Shown here: piece after piece, positions 7,887 through 15,952 of the stretch
How positions within the stretch are numbered: position 1 is the stretch's first letter
Layout: every line of letters starts with the position of its first letter
Assembly (NCBI GenBank): GCA_000155435.1
Contig: DS990261.1
Location: forward strand, 859,987-923,986
DNA length: 64,000 nucleotides
Direction of reading: 5' to 3'
From: Clostridiales bacterium 1_7_47FAA
GTDB lineage: Bacteria > Bacillota > Clostridia > Lachnospirales > Lachnospiraceae
The notes under the pieces: generated by a model
What the model saw: only the letters and a program-made list of their open reading frames with translations
Told to the model about the DNA's origin: nothing
Databases searched by the model: none
Made by a program: the position numbers and the translations under genes

Positions 7887-8276
7887 ATGGCAGAAAGCAA
7901 GAATGATTTAACAGAAAATAAGAAAAAAAGACCGAACAAATTAACAAATGCGAGGATTAAAAAAGAGATAGAGTTTTTAGAAAAAATGTTCGTTGGGGTT
8001 GATGATGAAAACAAGAAAACCCTTATAAATTCACTGATTGAGGAAGCGGCGTTTTTAAAAGTGGCTTGTTTCCAGGCGAAAGAAGAATTGAAAAAAGAGG
8101 GCCTTACAACGGAAACCGTGAATGCATCACAGAAATTTGTAAAAGCCCACCCCTCAACCCAAATTTACGAGAAATATTCACGCCAATATACCGCAATTAT
8201 CCACTCGCTCATTGAGTATTTACCGCCAAAAGAAAAAGAAAAAGTGGACCGTTTGGCGGCGTTACGGGATGAATAG
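7887..8276 (+). CDS. terminase small subunit, P27 family
   Basis: A 129-residue helical protein between HNH and the large terminase, with the end motif HPSTQIYEKYSRQYTAIIHS (about residues 90-109) characteristic of P27-like small terminases, which recognise phage DNA and load the large subunit. GAGGGGGGT precedes ATG 7887. The stop is four bases from the TerL start. The family call rests on this motif and on gene order. Confidence 0.85.
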   Translation: MAESKNDLTENKKKRPNKLTNARIKKEIEFLEKMFVGVDDENKKTLINSLIEEAAFLKVACFQAKEELKKEGLTTETVNASQKFVKAHPSTQIYEKYSRQYTAIIHSLIEYLPPKEKEKVDRLAALRDE

Positions 8277-8279
8277 TTA

Positions 8280-9950
8280 ATGGATAATTGGATTTTTAAA
8301 TACCATGAAGCAATCCAAAAAAAAGAAGTAATTGTGGGTGTATGGGTGCGGTTGTGTTTTGAAATTTTGACAACCGGGCTATTAAATGGCGAGTGGGAAT
8401 TTAACGAGAAAAAAGCGAACAAGGCTATAAAATTCATAGAAAATTTTTGCCACCATTCAGAGGGACGGAGTGACCTTTTACACCTGGAATTGTGGCAAAA
8501 GGCTATTGTGTCCGCCATATTTGGCATTATGGACAAAACAACCGGGTATAGGCAGTTTAGAGAGGTTTTTATAATTGTTGCCCGTAAGAACGGTAAAACA
8601 CTTTTTGCCGCAGCAATAGCCGCATACATGACATACGTAGACGGGGAATATGGGGCAAAGGTTTATTTCCTTGCACCGAAGTTAGACCAGGCGGATTTGG
8701 TGTATGATGCCTTTTATCAGATTGTGCAATCAGATGATGAATTAGACAGTATCACAAAAAAACGCCGGAGTGATATTTACATAAAGGCTTTCAATACAAG
8801 CGTAAAAAAGATTGCTTTCAACTCTAAGAAATCGGACGGTTTCAACCCTCAATTGGTAGTCAATGACGAAATGGAAGCGTGGCCGGGAGACCAGGGATTG
8901 AAGCAATACGAGGTTATGACTTCCGCCCTGGGAGCGAGAAAGCAGCCGTTAATAATATCCATTGCAACCGCCGGATATGTGAATGACGGAATTTTTGATG
9001 AATTATTTAAAAGGGCAACGGCATTTCTAAAGGGCAATAGCAGAGAAAAACGGCTTTTGCCTTTTATTTACATGATAGACGATATAGAGAAATGGGATAG
9101 CATAGAGGAATTAAAGAAGAGCAACCCAAATTTGGGCGTGTCCGTATCGGCGGAATACTATTTGGAGCAAATAGAGATTGCAAGAAATTCAATCTCGAAA
9201 AAGGTTGAGTTTATGACAAAGTTTTGTAACATCAAACAAAATTCAGCCGTGGCATGGTTGGATTATTGGGATGTTATGAAATGCGTACACGAAGAAAAGC
9301 CATTATCCCTGGAAGATTTTAAAGGATGCTATTGTGTGGGCGGTATCGACCTATCAAGAACCACGGATTTAACCGCAGCAAGCATTGTAATAAACCGGGA
9401 CGGAATAAACCATATATTCACACGGTTTTATATGCCACAAAAGCGGTATGAAGTGGCAATTAACGAGGACAACACGCCGTACAACATATATAGGGACCGG
9501 GGTTTTTTGTTCATATCCGGGGAAAACCAGGTGGACTATAAGGATGTTTACAATTGGTTTATCGAACTTGTGAAAGTGTATAAAATCAAACCGCTAAAAA
9601 TCGGCTATGATAGGTATTCGGCAAATTACCTTGTGGGAGATTTGAAAACCGCCGGGTTTCACACGGATGATGTATACCAGGGAACGAACCTCACACCTAT
9701 ATTACATGAGTTTGAGGGGAATTTAAAAGACGGGCTTTTTGATTTTGGGGACAATTCCATGTTGGCGGCACATTTCCTTAACGTGGCGGTGGATATTAAC
9801 CTAAACGATAGCAGAATGAAACCCGTAAAAATTGAAAAGCGTATGAGGATAGACGGGGCTATGAGTGTGTTTGATGCCCTCGCAATGGTTTCCAAGTACC
9901 ACAATGAGATAGGCAAGAAATTATTGAATATAAGCAAAGAAACCGCATAG
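8280..9950 (+). CDS. terL: terminase large subunit
   Basis: The 556-residue protein shows an N-terminal ATPase with Walker A VARKNGKTLFAAA (about residues 98-110), Walker B LVVNDEMEAWPG (about residue 192), then a C-terminal RNase-H-like nuclease with GGIDLSRTTD (about residue 354) and GYDRYSAN (about residue 440). These are standard for HK97-type large terminases that drive DNA into the prohead and cut concatemers. Length is normal. It is preceded by the P27 small subunit with almost no gap. Confidence 0.95.
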   Translation: MDNWIFKYHEAIQKKEVIVGVWVRLCFEILTTGLLNGEWEFNEKKANKAIKFIENFCHHSEGRSDLLHLELWQKAIVSAIFGIMDKTTGYRQFREVFIIVARKNGKTLFAAAIAAYMTYVDGEYGAKVYFLAPKLDQADLVYDAFYQIVQSDDELDSITKKRRSDIYIKAFNTSVKKIAFNSKKSDGFNPQLVVNDEMEAWPGDQGLKQYEVMTSALGARKQPLIISIATAGYVNDGIFDELFKRATAFLKGNSREKRLLPFIYMIDDIEKWDSIEELKKSNPNLGVSVSAEYYLEQIEIARNSISKKVEFMTKFCNIKQNSAVAWLDYWDVMKCVHEEKPLSLEDFKGCYCVGGIDLSRTTDLTAASIVINRDGINHIFTRFYMPQKRYEVAINEDNTPYNIYRDRGFLFISGENQVDYKDVYNWFIELVKVYKIKPLKIGYDRYSANYLVGDLKTAGFHTDDVYQGTNLTPILHEFEGNLKDGLFDFGDNSMLAAHFLNVAVDINLNDSRMKPVKIEKRMRIDGAMSVFDALAMVSKYHNEIGKKLLNISKETA

Positions 9951-10052
9951 ATGCAAGGGAAAATGCGTTGCGGCAGCAGTATTAAAGTGGGTCAGAATTT
10001 CAACACGAAACATTATAGAATGTTGGTGTGGGAAAACTGGCCCTATTTTTGA
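9951..10052 (+). CDS. possible 33-residue phage peptide
   Basis: A short frame abutting the terL stop (TAG ATG) encodes MQGKMRCGSSIKVGQNFNTK followed by HYRMLVWENWPYF. No good ribosome site precedes it, so translation would depend on coupling to terL. It contains one of the five GGCAGCAGTATTAA repeats (9972-9985) out of the usual reading frame. It may be spurious; included because it fills the terL-portal gap exactly. Confidence 0.25.
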   Translation: MQGKMRCGSSIKVGQNFNTKHYRMLVWENWPYF

Positions 10053-10127
10053 AGAAAGGGGGAGAAGAAAACGGGAATTATCGCAAATGTATTAAATTCA
10101 TTCCGGGCAAAGTACAGACCCCTACTA

Positions 10128-11333
10128 TTGAGCCGTGGAGAGTATGAGCCAACGGGAACATTACGGGATAATGACATTGTGGGAGCAATTGCGGATGCAA
10201 TCGGAAAGAATGTTGGCAAGTTGAAACCCCAGGTAATCCGTAAGGATGAAAAAGGCATGGTAATTAAAAATGATTACATTGCAAGGCTTTTATCTTTACG
10301 CCCATGCCCGGAAATGTCAACCTATGATTTTTTATACCGTATTGCCGTTGATTTGGTTTATACATCCAATTCCTTTTCCGTGATTTTTTGGAACAAGGAT
10401 TTTACCAGGGTTGAGAGCATCCAACCGATTACCACAACATCATATAGGATTTTTGAGGATGATAAAAATAACATCCTTTTCCGCTTCCGTTGGGATTATG
10501 ACGGAAAAACGTACACCGTGCCATACCAAAATGTAATCCATGTTAAGGCGAGATATAATAAACGCCGTTTCCTGGGAACAACGCCGGATATGGAGTTAAA
10601 AAGAAGCCTGGACCTCATAGAAACATCCGGGGAAACCATAAAGAACATTGTAAACCGTTCAAATTCTTTAGCCGGGTATTTGAAATATAACAATATCGCA
10701 GATGATGAAGAATTGAAAGAAATAGCCCGGAATTTCCAGGACGCCTATATGAACAAGGACAACGCCGGGGGAATTGCCGCAATTGATAACACGGTGGAGT
10801 TTAAAGAAATCTCACAGAGAACGCCGAGCATACCGACAAACCAAATTACATTCTTACGGGATAACATATATCGTTATTACGGCGTGAATGACAAAATATT
10901 GACTTCCACGCTAAACGATACCGAGTTTATTTCATTTTACGAGAATGTAATTGAACCTATCAGCGTGCAATTGTCCTATGAGTTTACATTTAAACTCTTA
11001 ACGCCCCGTGAAATTGGTTACGGAAACCGCATTGATTTTGTGGCAAACCTTTTACAGTATGCCACATTGCAGACAAGGGAAACCATAGGCGGCGGAATGT
11101 TTGACCGTGGAGCGTTGACAATTAACGAATACAGAGAACTTATGTATTACGGCCCGGTAGAGGACGGGGACCAAAGGTTGGTATCTCTAAACTATGTCAA
11201 GGTTGGGGACCAATCATTGTATCAGGTAGGGCAGCAGAACGAGCCGCCGGATGATACCGGAGCAAATGACAGAGAAAAACGGGCAATGCAAGCGGCCGCC
11301 CGTGCCTATATGCAGATTATGAAAGGGGGTTAA
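10128..11333 (+). CDS. phage portal protein
   Basis: HK97-type portal of about 401 residues from TTG 10128; the ring at the capsid vertex through which DNA enters. The sequence carries the usual order: NDYIARLLSLRPCPEMSTYD, the wing region, then IPTNQITFLRDNIYRYYGVN and a C-terminal helix. The frame is open upstream to 10,053 and encodes IIANVLNSFRAKYRPLLL just before 10128, which looks like a genuine portal N-terminus. The only possible start there is a rare codon such as ATT 10077, eight to ten bases after AAGGGGGAG. The annotated start is therefore probably too short. Confidence 0.9.
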   Translation: MSRGEYEPTGTLRDNDIVGAIADAIGKNVGKLKPQVIRKDEKGMVIKNDYIARLLSLRPCPEMSTYDFLYRIAVDLVYTSNSFSVIFWNKDFTRVESIQPITTTSYRIFEDDKNNILFRFRWDYDGKTYTVPYQNVIHVKARYNKRRFLGTTPDMELKRSLDLIETSGETIKNIVNRSNSLAGYLKYNNIADDEELKEIARNFQDAYMNKDNAGGIAAIDNTVEFKEISQRTPSIPTNQITFLRDNIYRYYGVNDKILTSTLNDTEFISFYENVIEPISVQLSYEFTFKLLTPREIGYGNRIDFVANLLQYATLQTRETIGGGMFDRGALTINEYRELMYYGPVEDGDQRLVSLNYVKVGDQSLYQVGQQNEPPDDTGANDREKRAMQAAARAYMQIMKGG

Positions 11334-12112
11334 TGGAAATGCCACAGATAAAACAGTTTATTGCGTGCAAAAACGCCAAGACCGCAACCGTAAAGCCGTT
11401 TTGTGAGATTAAAAACATCACAGATACAACGGCGGACCTTTATTTTTACGGGGATATTGTTTCAGATTGGTGGGGAGCATGGCAAGAAGAGGACCAATAC
11501 CCGGATGCAATCAAAAATTTCCTTGCAGAAGCAAACGGCAGAGATTTAAACATTTACATCAATAGCGGCGGCGGTTCGGTATTTGCCGGAATTGCTATTT
11601 ACAATATGCTTAAACGCTACCAGGGAAAGAAACATTGTTTTGTGGATGCCCTGGCCGGTTCGATAGCATCACTTTTTCCGTTTGTGGATAGTGACAAACC
11701 AACAATTCCAAAGAACGCCTATTTGATGATACATAAGCCGTGGTGCGATTGCGAGGGCAACGCTAACGAATTACGCAAAATGGCGGACACATTGGAAGCC
11801 ATAGAAGCCGGAATTTGGAGCATCTACGAGGAACATTTAGCAGAGGGCGTAACAATCGAGCAGATAAAAGAGTTAATGGAAGCGGAAACATGGTTGAGCG
11901 GCGAGGAAGCCGCAAAATACTTTAACGTGTCGGTGGGAGAAGAAAATACCGCCGTTGCAGCAGTCCAGGACTACACGAAATTATATTGCAAGAACACGCC
12001 GGAAGCATTAGCCGGGGGAAATCCGCCGGACGATACCAAGGACCAGGCAGCAGCCAAAGAAAAAGAAATCAGAAGCAAAATTGCAGCATTAACAATTCAA
12101 CACATGGAGTAA
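11333..12112 (+). CDS. ClpP-like head maturation protease
   Basis: A 259-residue ClpP-fold serine protease: NIYINSGGGSVFAGIAIYN (about residues 70-88), the nucleophile Ser in DALAGSIASL (about residue 105) and His in LMIHKPW (about residue 130). In HK97-like phages lacking the U9 protease, this type cleaves scaffold and capsid precursors. It overlaps the portal stop by one base and precedes the capsid gene by 18 bases. The C-terminal 60 residues are charged and may act as scaffold. Confidence 0.92.
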   Translation: MEMPQIKQFIACKNAKTATVKPFCEIKNITDTTADLYFYGDIVSDWWGAWQEEDQYPDAIKNFLAEANGRDLNIYINSGGGSVFAGIAIYNMLKRYQGKKHCFVDALAGSIASLFPFVDSDKPTIPKNAYLMIHKPWCDCEGNANELRKMADTLEAIEAGIWSIYEEHLAEGVTIEQIKELMEAETWLSGEEAAKYFNVSVGEENTAVAAVQDYTKLYCKNTPEALAGGNPPDDTKDQAAAKEKEIRSKIAALTIQHME

Positions 12113-12130
12113 GAAAGAGAGGAAAGTAGC

Positions 12131-13342
12131 ATGAACAGAGAACAGTTAATGAAAATGAGCAAGAAAGAGTTAAAAGCACGCCTTGTTACCGTGGGTAAAG
12201 AAGCCCAGGACAAGAGCGGCGAGGAATTAACCGCCCTCATGGACGAAGCAAGGACCATTGGGGAAATCCTGGACGAGATTAAAGCCCGTGAGGAACTTGC
12301 AAAGGCAGCCCAGGCAGCAGCCGGAGAGGGCGAAGGACCGGACGGAAACGCCGGAGAGGGTGCAGAGGTCAAAGACCAGGCAAGAGCAAAGAGCGGTAAG
12401 GCATTAAAAGCCGGAGCAAAGACCACATACAACGCAAAGAAGATTGCTAAACCTATGGCGGCACTTTCCACCACAACGGGCGTTGTTATGCCACACCATA
12501 CAAGCCCGGACATTGCACCGACATTTAACAACGTATCATCCCTTATTGACCGTGTTACAACTATTCCGCTTGTAGGCGGCGAAACATATAGCCGTCCTTA
12601 TGTGAAGTCATACGGGGACGGGGCCGGAAGCACCGCAGAGGGAGCAGATTACAACACATCTGAACCGGAATTTGGTTACGCAGAGATTGCAAGAGAGAAA
12701 ATCACAGCATACGCCGAAGAGCCGGAAGAAATGCAGAAATTAACGGATGCAGATTATGACGGCGTTATTGAAGATAGCATTACAAGAGCAATCCGCCGTT
12801 ACGCATCTCGTCAGATTTTGGTAGGGGACGGCACAAGCGGAAAATTCAAGGGAATTTTCTATAATCCGGCAAGCGAAAGTGATGATATTATTGACCGCAA
12901 CACGGACATTACAACCATTACCGCCGTTGCAGATGATACCCTGGACGAGATTATTTATTCCTACGGTGGGGATGAAGAGGTAGAGGATGTAGCCGTGTTA
13001 ATCCTTAGTAAGAAAGACTTAAAGAAGTTTGCCAAGTTAAGAGATAAACAGGGCAGAAAGGTTTATACAATCGTAAACCATGGCAATACCGGAACAATTG
13101 ACGAAGTGCCTTATATCATCAACTCCGCTTGTGCAGAAATTGGCGGAACAAAAGATGCTTATTGTATGGCTTACGGTCCGTTATCAAATTACGAGGTTGC
13201 CGTATTCTCTGATATTGAAACGGCAAAATCTACGGATTACAAGTTTAAGTCCGGCCAGATTTGCTACAAGGGTTGCGTATTCATGGGCGGAAATGTCGTT
13301 GCAAGAAACGGATTTATCCGTGTAAAGAACCCGGCAGCGTAA
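12131..13342 (+). CDS. HK97-type major capsid protein
   Basis: The 403-residue protein begins with a helical scaffold-like delta domain (residues about 1-100, rich in Ala, Glu and Lys), then the mature capsid domain from ATTTGVVMPHHTSPDIAP onwards with RQILVGDGTSGKFKGIF (about residue 235) and a C-terminal YCMAYGPLSNYEVAVFSD. This organisation matches phages where a ClpP-like protease removes the N-terminus. Ribosome site GAAAGAGAGGAAAG precedes ATG 12131. Confidence 0.93.
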   Translation: MNREQLMKMSKKELKARLVTVGKEAQDKSGEELTALMDEARTIGEILDEIKAREELAKAAQAAAGEGEGPDGNAGEGAEVKDQARAKSGKALKAGAKTTYNAKKIAKPMAALSTTTGVVMPHHTSPDIAPTFNNVSSLIDRVTTIPLVGGETYSRPYVKSYGDGAGSTAEGADYNTSEPEFGYAEIAREKITAYAEEPEEMQKLTDADYDGVIEDSITRAIRRYASRQILVGDGTSGKFKGIFYNPASESDDIIDRNTDITTITAVADDTLDEIIYSYGGDEEVEDVAVLILSKKDLKKFAKLRDKQGRKVYTIVNHGNTGTIDEVPYIINSACAEIGGTKDAYCMAYGPLSNYEVAVFSDIETAKSTDYKFKSGQICYKGCVFMGGNVVARNGFIRVKNPAA

Positions 13343-13360
13343 GAGAAAGGCGGCTAAAGC

Positions 13361-13672
13361 ATGACAAAGGAACAATTGATTGCGAAAGCCAAATTGAGAA
13401 TTAGAAAAACATCAAGTGATATGTTGGATGAAGATGTGGGGCAGCTTGTAGAAGTTGCCCTTGCAGACTTAAAGCGTATCGGTGTGCATAGTTCCTATTT
13501 GGATGAAGCAGACATAAAAGACCCCTTAATCATTGAAGCCGTTTTGTTATATTGTCACGCTAATTTTGGAAGCCCGGATAATCAGACACAGTTACTTGCA
13601 TCCTATAATGCAATGTGTACCAAGATAAAAGGCGGTGGGTATCATAGAGAAGCCAATAAAACTATTGATTAA
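13361..13672 (+). CDS. head-tail connector, DNA packaging protein (gp6-like)
   Basis: The 103-residue protein (MTKEQLIAKAKLRIRKTSSD) is helical, with the typical DPLIIEAVLLYCHANFGSPD segment at about residues 48-67 shared by HK97 gp6-like connectors that bind under the portal. It follows the capsid by 18 bases and its end overlaps the next gene by 38 bases in another frame. Confidence 0.85.
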   Translation: MTKEQLIAKAKLRIRKTSSDMLDEDVGQLVEVALADLKRIGVHSSYLDEADIKDPLIIEAVLLYCHANFGSPDNQTQLLASYNAMCTKIKGGGYHREANKTID

Positions 13673-13922
13673 AAAGAACCAAACAGAATACCAGGAAACG
13701 GAAGTAATAGCATCAATTAACCCGGTGGGGCGTGACGAGTTCGCAGCCGCCGGGCAATTGGGTTATAAAGCAACATCACAATTGGAAGTTTGGGACTTTG
13801 AATATGACGGGCAAACGGAAGTTTCCATAGACGGAAAGCGTTATGCAGTATATAGAACCTACGGACCGAAGAGCAACGGAAAAACAGAGTTGTATATTGC
13901 GGAAAGGGTGGGGAAAGGTTGA
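13635..13922 (+). CDS. head closure protein (head-tail joining)
   Basis: Starts at GTG 13635 behind AAAAGGCGG. The 95-residue beta-rich product (IIEKPIKLLIKKNQTEYQET... VYRTYGPKSNGKTELYIAER) fits the small stopper proteins (SPP1 gp16 or HK97 gp7-like) that seal the capsid after packaging. The family is assigned mainly from size, gene order and beta pattern. Overlaps by four bases with the next gene. Confidence 0.7.
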   Translation: MGIIEKPIKLLIKKNQTEYQETEVIASINPVGRDEFAAAGQLGYKATSQLEVWDFEYDGQTEVSIDGKRYAVYRTYGPKSNGKTELYIAERVGKG

Positions 13923-14311
13923 AAGTTTCACTTGATAGCCTGGACGAAGAAATAAAAAAAGAATTGGAAAATTTCAATGCGGAAGTGATAAACGCAGCAA
14001 ATGACAGTTTCCAGGAAGCGGCAAAAGAAGCCGCAGAAATGTTAAAAAAAGGCGGACCGTACCAGGAAAGAACCGGAGCATACACAAAAGATTGGGCGGT
14101 TGACAAGCGAGGAAGCCGGACAAGTGTAGTTACCGGGTTAAATGGATATAGCGTTTATAACAAGAAGCATTACCAATTAACCCACCTTTTGGAAAACGGA
14201 CACCAAAGCAGAAAAGGGGGCCGTGTAAAGGCATTTAGCCACATTGCCCCGGTCAATGAACAATTGGGCGAAATGGTAACCGGAAAGATTGAAAGCAAAT
14301 TAAGGGGGTAA
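13919..14311 (+). CDS. HK97 gp10-like neck/tail protein
   Basis: Starts at TTG 13919, overlapping the preceding stop, with GGGGAAAGG as ribosome site. The 130-residue protein has GGPYQERTGAYTKDWAV (about residue 45) and YQLTHLLENGHQSRKGGRVK (about residue 80), the signature of HK97 gp10-like proteins placed between head closure and tail completion proteins. Confidence 0.88.
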   Translation: MKVSLDSLDEEIKKELENFNAEVINAANDSFQEAAKEAAEMLKKGGPYQERTGAYTKDWAVDKRGSRTSVVTGLNGYSVYNKKHYQLTHLLENGHQSRKGGRVKAFSHIAPVNEQLGEMVTGKIESKLRG

Positions 14312-14313
14312 AA

Positions 14314-14673
14314 ATGGCAACGGCAGCAGTATTAACAGAGAGGGCGGAAAGTCTGGGACTACCCATAACAAAAAACGCCTTTGAGGGGACTTTAGAAAAC
14401 CCCGTGCCGCCATTACCTTACATGGTTTACCTTTTGCCACGGGAAGCAACCGCCGGGGCGGATAGTAGACCAAATAATCTAATGGCGGATGATTGGCAAT
14501 TGGAACTTTACACCGTTGCAGATGATGAAGCGGCGGAAGAAATCAGAACACGGATTGAAAACGAGGTTTTACATGATGTGGACTATGTTAAATTTGTGGC
14601 TTATGTGGATAGTGAGGAATGTTTTCAAACGGCCTACGAAGTCACGGGATTATTGAGGAAAGCGAGGAAATAA
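14314..14673 (+). CDS. tail completion / terminator protein
   Basis: ATG 14314 lies two bases after the gp10-like stop; ribosome site AAGGGGGTA. The 119-residue product is beta-rich (VPPLPYMVYLLPREATAGAD, DDWQLELYTVADDEAAEEIR), as in the tail-terminator family that caps the growing siphovirus tail tube. Assigned from gene order, size and the PYMVY motif. Confidence 0.8.
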   Translation: MATAAVLTERAESLGLPITKNAFEGTLENPVPPLPYMVYLLPREATAGADSRPNNLMADDWQLELYTVADDEAAEEIRTRIENEVLHDVDYVKFVAYVDSEECFQTAYEVTGLLRKARK

Positions 14674-14675
14674 GA

Positions 14676-15230
14676 ATGGACAAAGAAAGCATTGTTTTAG
14701 GTAGCGGAGATTTGTATTGTACAGACTTCCAGGGAACAAACGAAGCAATCCCGGATGATGCGGTGATTGAAACAGAAGATAACCGCCTGGGGCATATTAA
14801 GGGCGGTGCGGAAATTGAGTATGCACCGGAGTTTTACGAAGCAAAAGACGATATGGGTAAAGTTTCCAAAGTAATTATTACGGAAGAGGAAGCCACCCTT
14901 AAAAGCGGAATTATGACATGGTGCGGAACAACGCTTGAAAAGTTATGTCAGACCGCAAGAGTGACAGAAGATAAGGCAAAGGGAATTAGAACGGTCAAAA
15001 TTGGCGGTATCGGAAACGCAACGGGTAAGAAATACCTTTTGCGATTTGTCCATAAAGATACCCAGGACGGAAATATCCGTGTAACGATTGTTGGTAATAA
15101 CCAGGCCGGTTTTACGATTGCCTTTGCAAAGGATAGCGAAACCGTTATTGATGCAGAATTTAAAGCACAGCCTATGGACAAAGAGGGTACTTTAATCCTT
15201 TACACAGAGGATATTGACAAAACAGAGTAG
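14676..15230 (+). CDS. major tail tube protein
   Basis: ATG 14676 (MDKESIVLGSGDLYCTDFQG), preceded by GAAAGCGAGGAAATAAG. The 184-residue beta-rich protein forms the tail tube; GSGDLY at the start and YAPEFYEAKDDMGKVSKVII are typical of major tail proteins in this cluster of Firmicutes siphoviruses. An upstream extension of the frame to 14619 overlaps the tail-completion gene and is not used. Confidence 0.85.
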   Translation: MDKESIVLGSGDLYCTDFQGTNEAIPDDAVIETEDNRLGHIKGGAEIEYAPEFYEAKDDMGKVSKVIITEEEATLKSGIMTWCGTTLEKLCQTARVTEDKAKGIRTVKIGGIGNATGKKYLLRFVHKDTQDGNIRVTIVGNNQAGFTIAFAKDSETVIDAEFKAQPMDKEGTLILYTEDIDKTE

Positions 15231-15311
15231 CCAAAACACGGGCCAACGATAAGAACGGGCGGCCGGTTGAAAAATCGAGCCGCCTTATTGCATGAAAGAG
15301 AGGAACACAAC

Positions 15312-15662
15312 ATGGCAGTAAAAGAATTTAACATGAACAAAATTAAACGTACCTTTTGGCCGTTTACTCTGAAAGATAAAAAGGATGAAAACGGAAATGT
15401 GGTTGAAAAGGGCAAAAAAATTATTGTCCGTATGCCGCAAAAGGGCGTTTTTGAAGCAATAAAGGATGTGGAAGCCAACGGAACGGGCGAGGATGCCGAT
15501 ACATCAACCATTTATAACCTTGTGGCAGCAGTATTAAACAACAATATGGGAAATGTGAAAGTTTCAGCCGAAGAGGTAGAGAGTTACGACATTGAAGAGT
15601 GTACGGCAATCCTTAACGCATACATGGAGTTTGTGGATGAATTAAAAGCAAACCCAAACTAA
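15312..15662 (+). CDS. tail assembly chaperone 1
   Basis: ATG 15312 (MAVKEFNMNKIKRTFWPFTL), preceded by GAAAGAGAGGAACACAAC; the longer frame from 15267 lacks a ribosome site. The 116-residue product lies between major tail protein and tape measure, the place of the lambda gpG-like chaperone. It ends three bases before a second small gene. No clear slippery heptamer was found at the junction, so a programmed frameshift cannot be shown. Confidence 0.75.
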   Translation: MAVKEFNMNKIKRTFWPFTLKDKKDENGNVVEKGKKIIVRMPQKGVFEAIKDVEANGTGEDADTSTIYNLVAAVLNNNMGNVKVSAEEVESYDIEECTAILNAYMEFVDELKANPN

Positions 15663-15664
15663 AA

Positions 15665-15952
15665 ATGCCCTATTATCCACGCCAGGATAAAAAGGGCGAA
15701 ATCCCGTATACAATCCGTACACGCCCGGAAAAATTGGTTATGGACTATTGCCATATCAATATTTACGAAGTCCAGGAAATGGAAATAGATATTTACCTTT
15801 TCTTCTTACGGGAAGCAATGATTTTTGAAAATTCACAGACCGAAGAGGGACGGAAATATTTAAAAGATTGCTTCCGTATGGAGCAGACAAAACCGGACCG
15901 TGAGGGATTAAGAGAAAGATTTGGAAAGAAAGGGGGAAAATCAAGTGGCTAA
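15665..15952 (+). CDS. tail assembly chaperone 2 (gpGT-like position)
   Basis: The 95-residue protein (MPYYPRQDKKGEIPYTIRTR) starts two bases after chaperone 1 and ends inside the tape measure start (overlap 15945-15952). It carries the helical FLREAMIFENSQTEEGRKYL segment usual for the second chaperone of Firmicutes siphoviruses, which coats the tape measure during tail growth. Family assignment is from position and length. Confidence 0.7.
   Translation: MPYYPRQDKKGEIPYTIRTRPEKLVMDYCHINIYEVQEMEIDIYLFFLREAMIFENSQTEEGRKYLKDCFRMEQTKPDREGLRERFGKKGGKSSG

Noticed and set aside
15640-15670. Programmed frameshift between the two tail chaperone genes
   Set aside because: No convincing slippery heptamer near the end of the first gene, and the second gene has its own ATG two bases after the stop.
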